Source of the DNA: Bacteroidales bacterium | Lineage (GTDB): Bacteria > Bacteroidota > Bacteroidia > Bacteroidales > VadinHA17 | Assembly (NCBI GenBank): GCA_029974835.1 | Contig: JARKQN010000116.1 | Span: 1-32,184, forward strand | DNA length: 32,184 nt | Direction: 5' to 3' | Shown here: piece after piece, positions 7,734-18,767 of the stretch | Position numbering within the stretch: the stretch's first letter is position 1 | Layout: each line of letters opens with the position of its first letter | Position numbers and translations under genes: made by a program | Notes under the pieces: model-generated | What the model was told of the DNA's origin: nothing | Databases searched by the model: none | Seen by the model: only the letters and a program-made list of their open reading frames with translations

Positions 7734-7844
7734 CTATTTCCCTTTTTCATTCCTCATAAATATGGGCAGACAACCTTTTTAATCCGGCCCCGTAACCTGA
7801 AATATTTAAAATAAATATCTTTACCATTATAACGACAGAGAAAA

Positions 7845-10031
7845 ATGTCCTTCCCTTTTTTCAGGCAGCCTGATAATATGGATTGCGGCCCAGCATGCCT
7901 CAAAATGGTTACTGCATATTACGGGAAGAATTTTTCCATTGAAAACCTCCGGAAGAGATGCTATATTACAAGGGAAGGTGTTTCTTTCCTTGGGCTATCA
8001 GAAGCAGCAGATTCACTTGGTTTCAGGACAATAGGAGTGAAGGTTCCTTTTAATACATTTTTGTCGGATGTGCCTTTGCCTGCAATTGTTCACTGGAAAC
8101 AGAAGCATTTTGTCGTTGTCTATAAGACTTCTGACAAGTACGTCTGGGTATCGGATCCCGCCGCCGGGCAAATAAAGTACTCTCACGCCGATTTCATAAA
8201 ACACTGGTCAGGTACCGTTATCAGCGGTGAACCTGTCGGGCTTGCCCTGATAATGGAACCTCAGCCGGAACTTTACAAGGTAAGCGATGATGAGAAAACT
8301 GGCACCGGTTTTAAATTTCTTTGGAAATATTTCCATCTGTACCGGAAATATATTTACCAGCTTCTGCTCGGCCTTTTCCTGGGAAGTATTATCCAACTGA
8401 TCATTCCGTTTATTACCCAGTCGGTAATTGACATAGGTATAAACAACAACGATATCGGCTTCATTTACCTTATTCTCTTTGCCCAACTGGCACTTGTGGC
8501 AGGTCGTTTTTCGGTGGAATTCATTAGAAGCTGGCTTTTGCTGCACATCGGAACCAGGGTTAACGTGGCTATCGTGTCCGGGTTCCTTCAGAAACTTATG
8601 TCTCTGCCGGTTTCATATTTCGATACGAAACTCACCGGGGATATTTTCCAGAGAATAGATGATAATAACCGCATCGAGGAATTTCTTACATCAACATCCT
8701 TAAACATAATCTTTTCCTTCTTCAATATACTGGTATTCGGAATAGTCCTGGCCATATTCAGCCTGAAAATCCTTGCCCTGTTTATGGCAGGCACACTTTT
8801 ATATATCGCATGGGTATTGCTTTTTATGAAACCACGGGCATTGCTCGATAACCAGAGGTTCAGACAAATGTCTGCAACAAACAGCAAGCTCATCCAGATT
8901 GTCAACGGCATGCAGGAAATCAAGCTGACGCAGAGTGAACTTGCAAGGCGATGGGAGTGGGAAAACCTGCAGGCTTCACTTTTCAGGCTCAGGGTGAAAG
9001 GACTTTCGCTTCTTCAGTACCAGAGCGCAGGAGCCACATTAATCAACGAAATCACCAATATCCTCATAACTCTTCTGGCTGCCACATCGGTAATAAAAGG
9101 TGAGCTTACGCTAGGTATGATGCTTGCCATACAGTTTATTATCGGCCAGATGAACGTACCTGTCAGCCAGGTTCTTTATTTTTTCAGAACATCACAGGAC
9201 GCAAGGCTGAGTCTTGACCGGCTGTCTGAGATACACTCCATGGACGATGAGGAAACTTCGCCCGAGATTAAGGTTAATAAACTGCCGGATAAGAAAGATA
9301 TCTATATCAATAACCTGTCGTTTCAGTATGAAGGTCCAAGGTCACCTTATGCTCTCAGAAATATTGATCTTGTTATCCGTGAAAATAACGTTACGGCGAT
9401 TGTCGGCACAAGCGGAAGCGGCAAAACGACTCTCCTTAAGATGATACTTGGTTTCTACAGGCCTGTCACGGGCGAAATAATCATAGGCGATACACGTCTC
9501 GAAAACATTAGTATACGCACTCTCAGAAAAAAAGTGGGGGCTGTAATGCAGGACGGCTATATCTTTGCCGATACTATTGCTGCAAATATAGCCCCGGGCG
9601 TGGAAACAATCGACGAGGAAAGAATGATACGTGCCGCCGAAATGGCTAACATAAGAGGATTTATTGAATCCCTGCCGTTAAGATACAACACTAAAGTGGG
9701 GATAAATGGTCACGGCCTGAGTGAAGGACAAAAGCAGAGACTGCTGATTGCAAGAGTCATTTATAAAAACCCTGAAATAATAATATTTGACGAGGCAACC
9801 AATTCGCTTGATGCAGGCAATGAAAAGGCCATTGTCGAAAACCTAAGGGAATTCTACAGGGGGAAAACAGTCATCATTGTTGCTCACAGGCTGAGCACGG
9901 TTAAGGACGCCGATAAAATCGTAGTACTCGACAACGGACATCTTGTTGAATCAGGTACACACCAGGAACTTACTGAAAAAAAGGGAATATATTACAAACT
10001 GGTAAGAAACCAGCTGGAACTGGGAAACTGA
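7845..10031 (+). CDS. Peptidase C39-containing ABC exporter (PCAT, leader-cleaving)
   Basis: 728 residues. An N-terminal C39 peptidase domain has the DCGPACL motif: Q8, C14, H88 and D104 form the expected oxyanion/catalytic set. Six predicted membrane helices lie between ~160 and ~450. The C-terminal ATPase has Walker A GTSGSGKTT (~520), signature LSEGQ (~624), Walker B IIIFDEA (~645) and the switch His in AHRLS (~679). PCATs in the inner membrane cut the leader after a GG pair and export the core. All catalytic residues look intact. The HlyD-type partner starts 18 bp downstream, so the two form an operon. The 46-54-residue GG-leader peptide at 3733-3897 is the obvious candidate substrate. 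Further substrates may exist elsewhere in the genome. Confidence 0.95.
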   Translation: MSFPFFRQPDNMDCGPACLKMVTAYYGKNFSIENLRKRCYITREGVSFLGLSEAADSLGFRTIGVKVPFNTFLSDVPLPAIVHWKQKHFVVVYKTSDKYVWVSDPAAGQIKYSHADFIKHWSGTVISGEPVGLALIMEPQPELYKVSDDEKTGTGFKFLWKYFHLYRKYIYQLLLGLFLGSIIQLIIPFITQSVIDIGINNNDIGFIYLILFAQLALVAGRFSVEFIRSWLLLHIGTRVNVAIVSGFLQKLMSLPVSYFDTKLTGDIFQRIDDNNRIEEFLTSTSLNIIFSFFNILVFGIVLAIFSLKILALFMAGTLLYIAWVLLFMKPRALLDNQRFRQMSATNSKLIQIVNGMQEIKLTQSELARRWEWENLQASLFRLRVKGLSLLQYQSAGATLINEITNILITLLAATSVIKGELTLGMMLAIQFIIGQMNVPVSQVLYFFRTSQDARLSLDRLSEIHSMDDEETSPEIKVNKLPDKKDIYINNLSFQYEGPRSPYALRNIDLVIRENNVTAIVGTSGSGKTTLLKMILGFYRPVTGEIIIGDTRLENISIRTLRKKVGAVMQDGYIFADTIAANIAPGVETIDEERMIRAAEMANIRGFIESLPLRYNTKVGINGHGLSEGQKQRLLIARVIYKNPEIIIFDEATNSLDAGNEKAIVENLREFYRGKTVIIVAHRLSTVKDADKIVVLDNGHLVESGTHQELTEKKGIYYKLVRNQLELGN

Positions 10032-10049
10032 AAGCTAATTTTATTTAAG

Positions 10050-11342
10050 GTGGTGAAAACAGAAGTCCAATATTCAGAACCTGTAACCGAGATAATGGGA
10101 AGACCTCCGGGCCTTATCACCAGGGTCGGAACGGTGGTTATATTTTCTGTTTTTGTCCTATTCATCCTGTTTTCCTGGCTGATCAGATACCCCGATATTG
10201 TTCCAGCCCAGGTGGAAATCACCACAGAGAATCCTCCTGTTACGGTAATGTCGAGAATCTCGGGAAGGATCATGCATCTGTTGGCAGGAGACAGGGAAAA
10301 GGTTAATGCCGGTCAGGTACTTGCAGTAATGGAAAACCCTGCTGTATATGAGGATATATCCAGGCTGAGGGCATTTACAGACACCTTTAACGTTGATCCG
10401 GAAAATTTTGCCGGTCTGCCAGATCTGTCAGGGCTGGGTGAGTTGCAGAGCAGTTATGAGACTTTCGGAAGAAGCATGGCCGACCTGGTAAACTTTATCG
10501 GAAATGACCTGTACGGGGCAAGGATAAATGCCCTAATGAATGAAATCAGTGAAATAGAAATGTATATAGCAAGGCTTAAGGAAAGCGAGCGCCTTTTCCG
10601 CGATAACTATAACCTTGAATTAAACAGATTCAGGCGTGATTCGTTGCTGAATGCAGGCCGGACAATACCTGATGCTGCTTATGAACAGTCAAGACAGGCC
10701 CTGATAAGGCAGCAGATCGAACTCCAGAAGGTGAGGCTCGATATTTCAGCAAGGAATATAGAACTGACTAACAAAAGACAATTAATTGTGGAGTATAATC
10801 TCCAGAAAAAGGAGGAAAATGACAAACTGTTAAACGCAGCAAGGGAATCATTTAAAAACCTCAGAGCCGACCTGAGCATATGGGAAAACAATTACCTGCT
10901 GGTTTCACCTGTCAACGGCGTTGTTACATACTCAAAATACTGGTCCGAAAACCAGGTTGTTAAGAAGGATGAAGCAGTTCTGTCGGTAGTGCCGGAAGAT
11001 CCCGGAAAACACATCGGTAAAATCAACCTCAGGATGCAGAAATCGGGAAAGGTAAGAGAGGGCCAGACTGTTATGATAAAGCTTTCAGGTTATCCTTATA
11101 TGGAATACGGCATGCTTAGAGGAGTAATCAGATCCAAATCGCTTGTTCCGTCGGGCGACTCATACCTTATTGAGATTTTACTCGAAAATGATCTTACCAC
11201 TCTTTACGGGAAGAAACTCGAATTCTCCCAGAATATGACAGGAACCGGTGAAATAATCACGGATGATATGAGCCTTCTCGAGAAAATGATCTACCCCTTC
11301 AGATATCTTGCCTCGAGGAATAAAAGATATTCAGGAGGTTAA
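10050..11342 (+). CDS. HlyD-family periplasmic adaptor (membrane fusion protein)
   Basis: 430 residues from a GTG start (a second GTG follows at once). One transmembrane helix at ~26-45 is followed by a biotinyl-lipoyl-like segment (SRISGRIMHLLAGDREKVNAG), a long coiled-coil hairpin (~165-285), the returning lipoyl half (VSPVNGVVTYSKYW) and a beta-barrel region. This is the standard adaptor that bridges a peptide exporter in the inner membrane to an outer-membrane channel. It forms an operon with the PCAT exporter. No TolC-like gene is present in the window, so the outer-membrane exit must be encoded elsewhere. The 3' end overlaps the convergent small membrane-protein gene by 4 bp. Confidence 0.93.
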   Translation: MVKTEVQYSEPVTEIMGRPPGLITRVGTVVIFSVFVLFILFSWLIRYPDIVPAQVEITTENPPVTVMSRISGRIMHLLAGDREKVNAGQVLAVMENPAVYEDISRLRAFTDTFNVDPENFAGLPDLSGLGELQSSYETFGRSMADLVNFIGNDLYGARINALMNEISEIEMYIARLKESERLFRDNYNLELNRFRRDSLLNAGRTIPDAAYEQSRQALIRQQIELQKVRLDISARNIELTNKRQLIVEYNLQKKEENDKLLNAARESFKNLRADLSIWENNYLLVSPVNGVVTYSKYWSENQVVKKDEAVLSVVPEDPGKHIGKINLRMQKSGKVREGQTVMIKLSGYPYMEYGMLRGVIRSKSLVPSGDSYLIEILLENDLTTLYGKKLEFSQNMTGTGEIITDDMSLLEKMIYPFRYLASRNKRYSGG

Positions 11343-11509
11343 GGTTTTCTGTAGGGTTCGTAATCGTCACCTTCAGAATCCTTAAACCCGTCACTCTTTT
11401 TCTTCATTGTCTCTCCGGCTCCGGTTTTCGCTCTGTATTTTTTATATAAACTTACTGCTGCCAGAGACAAAGCAGCTACGGTAATTATTAATGAAATATT
11501 GTCTTTCAT
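11339..11509 (-). CDS. Small single-pass membrane protein (56 residues), function unknown
   Basis: I translated this from the minus strand: 56 residues starting MKDNISLIITVAALSLAAVS, a transmembrane helix (~5-21), then a basic stretch (YKKYRAK), and an acidic tyrosine-containing tail ending in YEPYRKP. It has an ATG start and a TAACTTTG -7 box about 23 bases upstream. It is not recognised. The charge pattern (hydrophobic N-terminus, cytoplasmic basic then acidic tail) suggests an inner-membrane protein with the C-terminus inside. Its stop overlaps the HlyD-type gene's stop by 4 bp in convergent orientation. Confidence 0.6.
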   Translation of the reverse strand: MKDNISLIITVAALSLAAVSLYKKYRAKTGAGETMKKKSDGFKDSEGDDYEPYRKP

Positions 11510-11531
11510 CAGAGAGGTAAATTTGATGTTT

Positions 11532-11539
11532 CAAAGTTA
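11532..11539 (-). promoter_or_regulatory. -7 box of the small membrane-protein gene
   Basis: TAACTTTG on the minus strand matches TAnnTTTG exactly. It places the transcript start about 18 bases before the ATG at 11509. A -33 box is not clear. Confidence 0.45.
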
Positions 11540-11656
11540 ATCATATTTTGATTTAACAGACTTTAAAGATAATTCCTGTAATCTTCATCGTGCCTTGTTC
11601 CAGATAGTCAGATTGTTATGGCTAAAATCAACCCGGGGTATTATTTATTCCAAAAC

Positions 11657-11688
11657 TTTGAGTTTTATTAAATAATTCAATATTTTCG
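11657..11688 (+). promoter_or_regulatory. Predicted promoter of the DUF349 / pyrG / yidC cluster
   Basis: TTTG (11657-11660), 20 bp, then TATTTTCG (11681-11688), one mismatch from TAnnTTTG. The start would be near 11694, giving a leader of ~63 bases to the ATG at 11757. In the 414-bp gap after the HlyD-type gene I otherwise see only the small minus-strand gene. Confidence 0.55.
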
Positions 11689-11756
11689 TAGCTTAAAATT
11701 CCAGGGGGGCCTCTTATTGGGATTTTTGAGGGAAAAATTACGTAAAGGGATTGTAA

Positions 11757-13859
11757 ATGAACGAGAAAAATCCAAATGATTCTGTTCGTGATGAACAATT
11801 CACCTTGCCTGAAAACAATGGTGAAACTAATGTGGAACAAAATTCTGAAGTTACAGGTGAACCTGTAAAACAGGAAACACTGCCTGAGGTTGAATCTGAA
11901 ACCGCAGATGTGGCAGAACTGAAAGAAGAACCGCTGTCGCCGGACCCTGTTTCAGACGAAACCGGCCGCGGGGAGGATATATCCCCTGCCGGTGACAGGG
12001 AGGAAGTCAAAAAGGTTCGGACAAGAAAACGGGTCAGCGCCTCCGGGAAAGGGAAACCTGCCGAAGAACCGGTTGCTCATGAACCCGGAAATCCATTGCC
12101 GGATGATGATAATGATGACATGGAACTTCCTCCGGTTGATTATTCAGGATTGTCGAAGAATGAGCTCGTCGAAACACTCGAACTGATAATCGATTACAGG
12201 CAGCCTAACGAAATTAAGGATGATGTAGAAAGAATAAAATCGTTCTTCCACAAAAAGATTAAGCAGGAATCGGAAGAACGAAGAAAGAAATTCCTTGAGG
12301 AAGGCGGAAAGTCTGAAGATTACAGAGTTTATGTCGATCCTCTTGAACACAAGGTAAAGGAACTTCTGGAAAAATTCAGATTAAAAAAGTCCGATTTCGG
12401 TAAAATTCAGGAAGCCGAGAAAAACGAGAACCTAAGGAAAAAATACGATATAATTGACAGGATAAAAGACCTGGTTAACAGGGAAGAATCGATAAATAAA
12501 ACATTCCAGGAGTTCAGGGCATTGCAGAATGAATGGCGTTCCATTGGTATCGTCCCGCAGAATGCACTCAAGGATATGTGGGAAAATTACCATCATGCCG
12601 TTGAGATGTTTTACGATTACATTAAAATCAACAAGGAACTCAGGGACCTTGATCTAAGGAAGAATCTGGAGGAAAAGGTTAAACTCTGCGAAAAAGCTGA
12701 AGAACTGATGCTGGAGCCTAATCCTGTTATCGCTTTCCGTACCCTTCAGGATTATCATAACGCATGGCGCGAAATAGGGCCCGTACCTCACGAGTCCAAA
12801 AACGAAATATGGGAAAGGTTCAGGGAGGCTACCGCCAAAATCAACAAAAGGCACCACGAGTATTTTGAGAATCAGAAAGAAGAACAAAGAAAAAACCTTG
12901 AAGCCAAGATTGCTCTCTGTGAGAAGGTCGAAGAACTTGTAAATGAGGATTATAAAACCTTCAAGGAATTTGACGAAAAGGCTGATATTGTTGTTGAACT
13001 CCAGAAAATGTGGAGAACAATCGGTTTTGCACCCCGCAGGCAGAATAATAAAATCTATCAGCGCTTCAGGGAAGCCTGTGATGCCTTCTTTGAAAAGAAA
13101 AGGAGCTTCTACGCCGACAGTAAGGAGATTCAGATGAATAACCTGCAGCGCAAAACAGACCTATGCGTTCAGGCCGAGGCTCTTCAGGAAAGCACCGACT
13201 GGAAATCGGCTACCGATGCCCTTATTAAGTTGCAGAAAGAATGGAAGGAAATAGGACCGGTACCACGGAAACACTCTGAAAAAATCTGGAAAAGGTTCCG
13301 GAAGGCCTGCGACCATTTTTTTGCCAGGAAAGCCGAATACTACTCAGGCCTCGACAACTCTTATGAAGATAACCTTAAAGCCAAAGAAGCAATTATTGAA
13401 GAACTCGAATCGTTCACTGCAGGCAATGATGTGCAGGAGGCCTTTAACCGGCTCAAGGATATCCAGAAAAGATGGACTGACATAGGCTTTGTTCCGCTTA
13501 ACCGTAAAGAGGAAATAAACAACCGCTACCGGAATGCCCTAAATAAACAATTCGATAAGCTTAAGATAGGAGAAGATGACAAAAGCCTGCTTAGGTACCG
13601 GACTAAACTTGAAACCCTTAAAACCAATCCAAGGTCGGTAAGGAAACTAACGACTGAAAGAGACAAGTTTATTCAGAAGATAAAACAACTTGAAAGCGAT
13701 ATAGTATTATGGGAAAACAATATCGGTTTCTTTGCCAAGTCGCCGAGTGCTGAAAATATGATCAGGGAAGTCCAGGAAAAAATAAATACAGCTAAGAAAA
13801 CCATAAAAACCCTGGAAGAGAAAGTCCGGCTTATCGACCAGATGGGTACTGATGATTAG
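11757..13859 (+). CDS. DUF349-repeat protein with acidic disordered N-terminus
   Basis: 700 residues. The first ~120 are acidic, rich in E, P and D, and likely disordered. From about residue 255, five repeats spaced ~77 residues apart each carry a W+.IG.vP motif followed by an aromatic-basic helix (for example EWKEIGPVPRKHSEKIW near residue 493). This is the DUF349 pattern; the last ~100 residues are coiled coil. DUF349 proteins are common in Bacteroidota and have no settled function that I can state. There is no signal peptide or membrane segment, so it is cytoplasmic. It ends 28 bp before pyrG, on the same strand, suggesting co-transcription with pyrG and yidC. Confidence 0.9.
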   Translation: MNEKNPNDSVRDEQFTLPENNGETNVEQNSEVTGEPVKQETLPEVESETADVAELKEEPLSPDPVSDETGRGEDISPAGDREEVKKVRTRKRVSASGKGKPAEEPVAHEPGNPLPDDDNDDMELPPVDYSGLSKNELVETLELIIDYRQPNEIKDDVERIKSFFHKKIKQESEERRKKFLEEGGKSEDYRVYVDPLEHKVKELLEKFRLKKSDFGKIQEAEKNENLRKKYDIIDRIKDLVNREESINKTFQEFRALQNEWRSIGIVPQNALKDMWENYHHAVEMFYDYIKINKELRDLDLRKNLEEKVKLCEKAEELMLEPNPVIAFRTLQDYHNAWREIGPVPHESKNEIWERFREATAKINKRHHEYFENQKEEQRKNLEAKIALCEKVEELVNEDYKTFKEFDEKADIVVELQKMWRTIGFAPRRQNNKIYQRFREACDAFFEKKRSFYADSKEIQMNNLQRKTDLCVQAEALQESTDWKSATDALIKLQKEWKEIGPVPRKHSEKIWKRFRKACDHFFARKAEYYSGLDNSYEDNLKAKEAIIEELESFTAGNDVQEAFNRLKDIQKRWTDIGFVPLNRKEEINNRYRNALNKQFDKLKIGEDDKSLLRYRTKLETLKTNPRSVRKLTTERDKFIQKIKQLESDIVLWENNIGFFAKSPSAENMIREVQEKINTAKKTIKTLEEKVRLIDQMGTDD

Positions 13860-13881
13860 TAAACATATTAAAACCAACTGA

Positions 13882-15515
<1,634 letters not shown>

Positions 15516-15516
<1 letters not shown>

Positions 15517-17483
15517 TGATGGATAAAAACACAATCACAGGGCTCATCCTGATTTTTTTAATTTTCATAGGATTCAGTATTTACAACAATCACAGGCTGG
15601 AAAAGATTTATAAATCTAAAGTGGTGCTGGCCGACTCATTGTATGAGGCGGGTGATTATGAAAAAGCCAGGGCGGAATATATGTATGCCCTTAACCTGAG
15701 ACCCAATAATCCTGAAGTTGCCATAAAGATCAACGACATTAACAGGCTTCTGGGAAACGATACAATGAGGGTTTCTGCCGACACGGTTATGACGCAAAAC
15801 ACCCAGGCTGTTCCATTGAAGTCCCCCGCGACTCCCGTACCGGACACTTTGACTGCATCAGGAATCTTCGGAAGTGCCTTGAAAGGAGTCCAGGATTACA
15901 TTACTCTCGAAAACGACCTGCTTGAACTGAAAATTTCATTAAAGGGTGGCAGAATTTATTCCGCCAGGCTGAAGGAATATACCACCCACGATGGGAAACC
16001 TCTTATACTTTTTGACGGTGATTCAACTGTTTTCGGGTTCAATTTCTTTACGGTTGATAATAAACCCGTAAGAACAAACGACTTGTATTTTTCTCCGGTA
16101 TCGGATGAAAGACATTTTACGGCGGATAAGCAACCGGAGAGCGTTTCGCTCCGGCTCTATTCCGACAGCAGCAGATATATAATGTACACATATACCCTCG
16201 CTCCCGGAAAATACATGGTTGAGTTTAAAGTCGATTTCGTTTCCATATCGGACCTGGTGGCGCAGAATCAGAATACAATTACGCTCGACTGGAGAATGTA
16301 TATTCCGCAAAAAGAGAAGGGGAGACAAAACGAGGAAAACTATACCACAATTAAATATAAGTATTACCAGGATGAGGTTGACGGCTTCAGGGAGAGGGCC
16401 GGTAAGGAGACCGAAAAGGCCGACATACCCACAAGACTCTCATGGATCGCTTTTAAGGACCAGTTCTTCAGTTCCGTTTTAATCACAAATGATTTCTTTC
16501 AGAATGCCTCGCTCACTTCGAACAGGCTTGTTACTTCCCCGAATTATATAAAGCATTTCACCGCTGAGGCAGGTGTTCCGTTCAATGCACTAAATCCGCA
16601 GGCCCTCGAACTGAAAATGTATATGGGCCCCAACCATTTCAATACTCTCAGGAGAGAGGGTATGGATCTTGACCAGCTGGTAACACTGGGGAAAAACATT
16701 ATCAGATGGATAAACCAGTACCTGATCATCCCCATATTTAACTGGTTGAACAAGTACATAGGAAATTACGGTATAATTATTCTTATCCTGACTATAATAA
16801 TCAAAATCATACTGTTCCCCCTTACGTTCAAGTCATACCAGTCTCAGGCAAAAATGCAGGTGCTGAAACCGCTGGTTGACGAAATTTCCAAAAAATACCC
16901 GCACAGGGAAGATGCAATGAAAAAGCAGCAGGCCACAATGGAACTTTATAAAAGGGCCGGCATAAATCCTCTCGGAGGATGCCTCCCCACACTGCTGCAA
17001 TTCCCCATTCTTTTTGCAATGTTCAGGTTCTTTCCTACTTCAATCGAATTAAGACAGGAAGCATTTCTCTGGGCAAAAGACCTGTCCACCTACGATTCAA
17101 TTCTTACATTGCCGTTTACCATTCCCATATACGGAAATCATGTAAGCCTTTTCACTCTGCTCATGACTGCCTCCACAATACTCACAATGAAAATGTCGGG
17201 GCAGACACCGGGCCAGGATCAACCCGGAATGAAGGTAATGATGTACATGATGCCTGTAATGTTTATGCTTATTCTGAATAATTTCTCCGCCGGATTGACC
17301 TATTACTATTTCCTTGCTAACATACTGACTTACGGACAGAATATGATTTCAAAGAGATTCATAAACGCTGAGGAAGTTCTGGCGCGGCTTGAGGAAAACA
17401 AGAAGAAACCTTTGAAGAAATCGAGGTGGCAGCAGAGACTTGAAGAAGCTGCTAAAGCCAGGGGTATTCAATATAAACGCTAA
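15516..17483 (+). CDS. yidC: Membrane protein insertase YidC with an inserted TPR-like segment
   Basis: 655 residues. The first membrane helix is ITGLILIFLIFIGFSIY. It is followed by about 50 residues that read as a TPR motif (YEAGDYEKARAEYMYALNLRPN), where I would expect only a short charged/glutamine-rich linker. Then come a large periplasmic beta domain (~120-370) and the conserved insertase core from ~415, with GIIILILTIIIKIILFPL, LGGCLPTLLQFPILFAMFRF and later hydrophobic helices. YidC inserts and folds inner-membrane proteins with or without SecYEG. The C-terminal tail is basic (KKPLKKSRWQQR), as needed for ribosome contact. The stop codon lies within a heptanucleotide repeat tract. Confidence 0.97.
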
Positions 17484-17527
17484 ACGCTGAACGCTGAACG
17501 CTGAACGCTAAACGCTGAACGCTGAAC
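17474..17527 (+). repeat. Heptanucleotide tandem repeat (TRAACGC, 7.7 copies)
   Basis: Seven full units plus a partial one: TAAACGC, TAAACGC, then TGAACGC three times, TAAACGC, TGAACGC, and TGAAC. The first unit encodes the end of YidC, and the stop codon is the start of the second unit. Because units are identical around the stop, gain or loss of a copy leaves YidC unchanged and alters only the 3' untranslated region. Confidence 0.9.
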
Positions 17528-17534
17528 AAAAAAA

Positions 17535-17578
17535 GGTCATGGCAGCGTTACAATCGAATTATGATTGAATGCATGACC
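17535..17578. repeat. Nested inverted repeat after yidC
   Basis: GGTCATG (17535-17541) pairs with CATGACC (17572-17578), and inside it CAATC (17551-17555) pairs with GATTG (17563-17567). On the plus strand no T run follows. On the minus strand the structure is followed by seven T residues, so it would resemble a terminator for leftward transcription, though I see no gene there that would need it. Confidence 0.5.
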
Positions 17579-17608
17579 GAATAACAGGGGAATTAAATCC
17601 GGTACTAA

Positions 17609-17640
17609 TTTGATATCGGATAATCAGGAAGATATTTTTG
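17609..17640 (+). promoter_or_regulatory. Promoter of the LacI-type regulator
   Basis: TTTG (17609-17612), 20 bp, TATTTTTG (17633-17640): an exact match to the Bacteroidota consensus in both boxes and spacing. The transcript would start near 17646, leaving a leader of ~75 bases before the ATG at 17720. Confidence 0.7.
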
Positions 17641-17719
17641 TATTAATTTATGTTAATTATTAGACACTTATGGGTTTATATTTAATAATTTTCTAAATTT
17701 ATCAATCTAATTACGGGAA

Positions 17720-18757
17720 ATGGGGAAAAAAGTAAAAAACAAAGATTTAGCCGAAAGGTTGGGAGTATCATGTACTCTGGTTTCTCTGGTACTGAACAAT
17801 AAATCAGACCAGTACGGCATTAAGAAGGAGACTCGGGAGAGAGTTCTTGCAATGGCCCGGCAAATGGGGCTTTTTGATACCGGTGCTGAAAAAAAGACCG
17901 ATTATCCGGTTGAAATCCAACCCGGTATAATAGGAATGGTGGTGCCGTCTCTGCACGAACCTCATGTCTTTGAGCTTACAGGGTATTTACAGAAAGCGTT
18001 CGAAAGTATCGGCGTCGGCTTCACGGTAATAATGCGCGACACTGACGACAGCCGCTTTAACCGGTTCGTTAATTCGTTCAGAAAATTCTTCAGCGGACTT
18101 ATTCTCTACGGTGAGGCTGCAGATGATAAAACCATAAGAACCCTTAAGGATGAAGAATTTCCGTTCGTTCTCCTTGAAAAAACTACCGATAAGTACAGGG
18201 TCAATACCGTAATTACCGACAGGCAGGCAGGCAATAACCTTTTGGCAACACATTTCGCAGGCCTCGGTTATGAAAGACTTCTGATACTTTCGGCCGGAGA
18301 TACCCATAAACAAAACGAGAAAACCATCAGGGAATTCTCATTGGCTCTTGAAACAATTACCGGAAACCGTTCCAGACCTGCAGTTGAGATAATTAATGAA
18401 TACTCGTCTGACGAAGGTATCGATTTCAGCCTTCTTGAGAAATATCTGAGGCCACCGCAGAGCATCCAGGCAATATTGGTTATGAACTCCGCCTTGGTTT
18501 ATCCGTTGATGAAATCGCTGGGAAACAAGAAGATAAGGATTCCACAGGATGTCGCACTGATATCTTATGAGGATTCTCCCGGTTTTGAATTCGCTTTTCC
18601 TCCTGTAACGGCTCTGAAAAGACCACTTGCCGGACTTTCTTTAAAAGCGGCAAATATTATTTGGGCGGAAATAAAGAATTCCGGTAAAAGCAAATACAGG
18701 AGACAGGTGAGCATCCAGCCTTCGCTGATTGTAAGAAAGTCATGCGGTACAATATAA
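17720..18757 (+). CDS. LacI-family transcriptional regulator
   Basis: 345 residues. The N-terminal helix-turn-helix and hinge are clear (NKDLAERLGVSCTLVSLVLN, then YGIKKETRERVLAMARQMG). The remainder is a periplasmic-binding-protein-like effector domain (GIIGMVVPSLHEPHVFEL near residue 72, PQDVALISYEDSP near 275). LacI proteins bind operators as dimers and respond to a small ligand, often a sugar. No sugar transport or catabolic gene is adjacent; the only likely operon partner is the transglutaminase-fold lipoprotein 10 bp downstream. Residues that bind the ligand cannot be assigned from sequence alone. Confidence 0.93.
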   Translation: MGKKVKNKDLAERLGVSCTLVSLVLNNKSDQYGIKKETRERVLAMARQMGLFDTGAEKKTDYPVEIQPGIIGMVVPSLHEPHVFELTGYLQKAFESIGVGFTVIMRDTDDSRFNRFVNSFRKFFSGLILYGEAADDKTIRTLKDEEFPFVLLEKTTDKYRVNTVITDRQAGNNLLATHFAGLGYERLLILSAGDTHKQNEKTIREFSLALETITGNRSRPAVEIINEYSSDEGIDFSLLEKYLRPPQSIQAILVMNSALVYPLMKSLGNKKIRIPQDVALISYEDSPGFEFAFPPVTALKRPLAGLSLKAANIIWAEIKNSGKSKYRRQVSIQPSLIVRKSCGTI

Positions 18758-18767
18758 ACATGTTAAA

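Noticed and set aside
4053-7802. Shared TA(A/C)CCTGAAA upstream of the CHAT gene and the exporter gene, as a possible sigma-specific motif
   Set aside because: A 10-base match with one difference between two spacers of this length is expected by chance, and the distances to the starts differ (about 25 and 50 bases).
17579-17632. LacI operator upstream of the regulator's own promoter
   Set aside because: I saw no clear palindrome with the central CG typical of LacI-family operators near the promoter; the dyad at 17535-17578 is too far upstream and unlike an operator.
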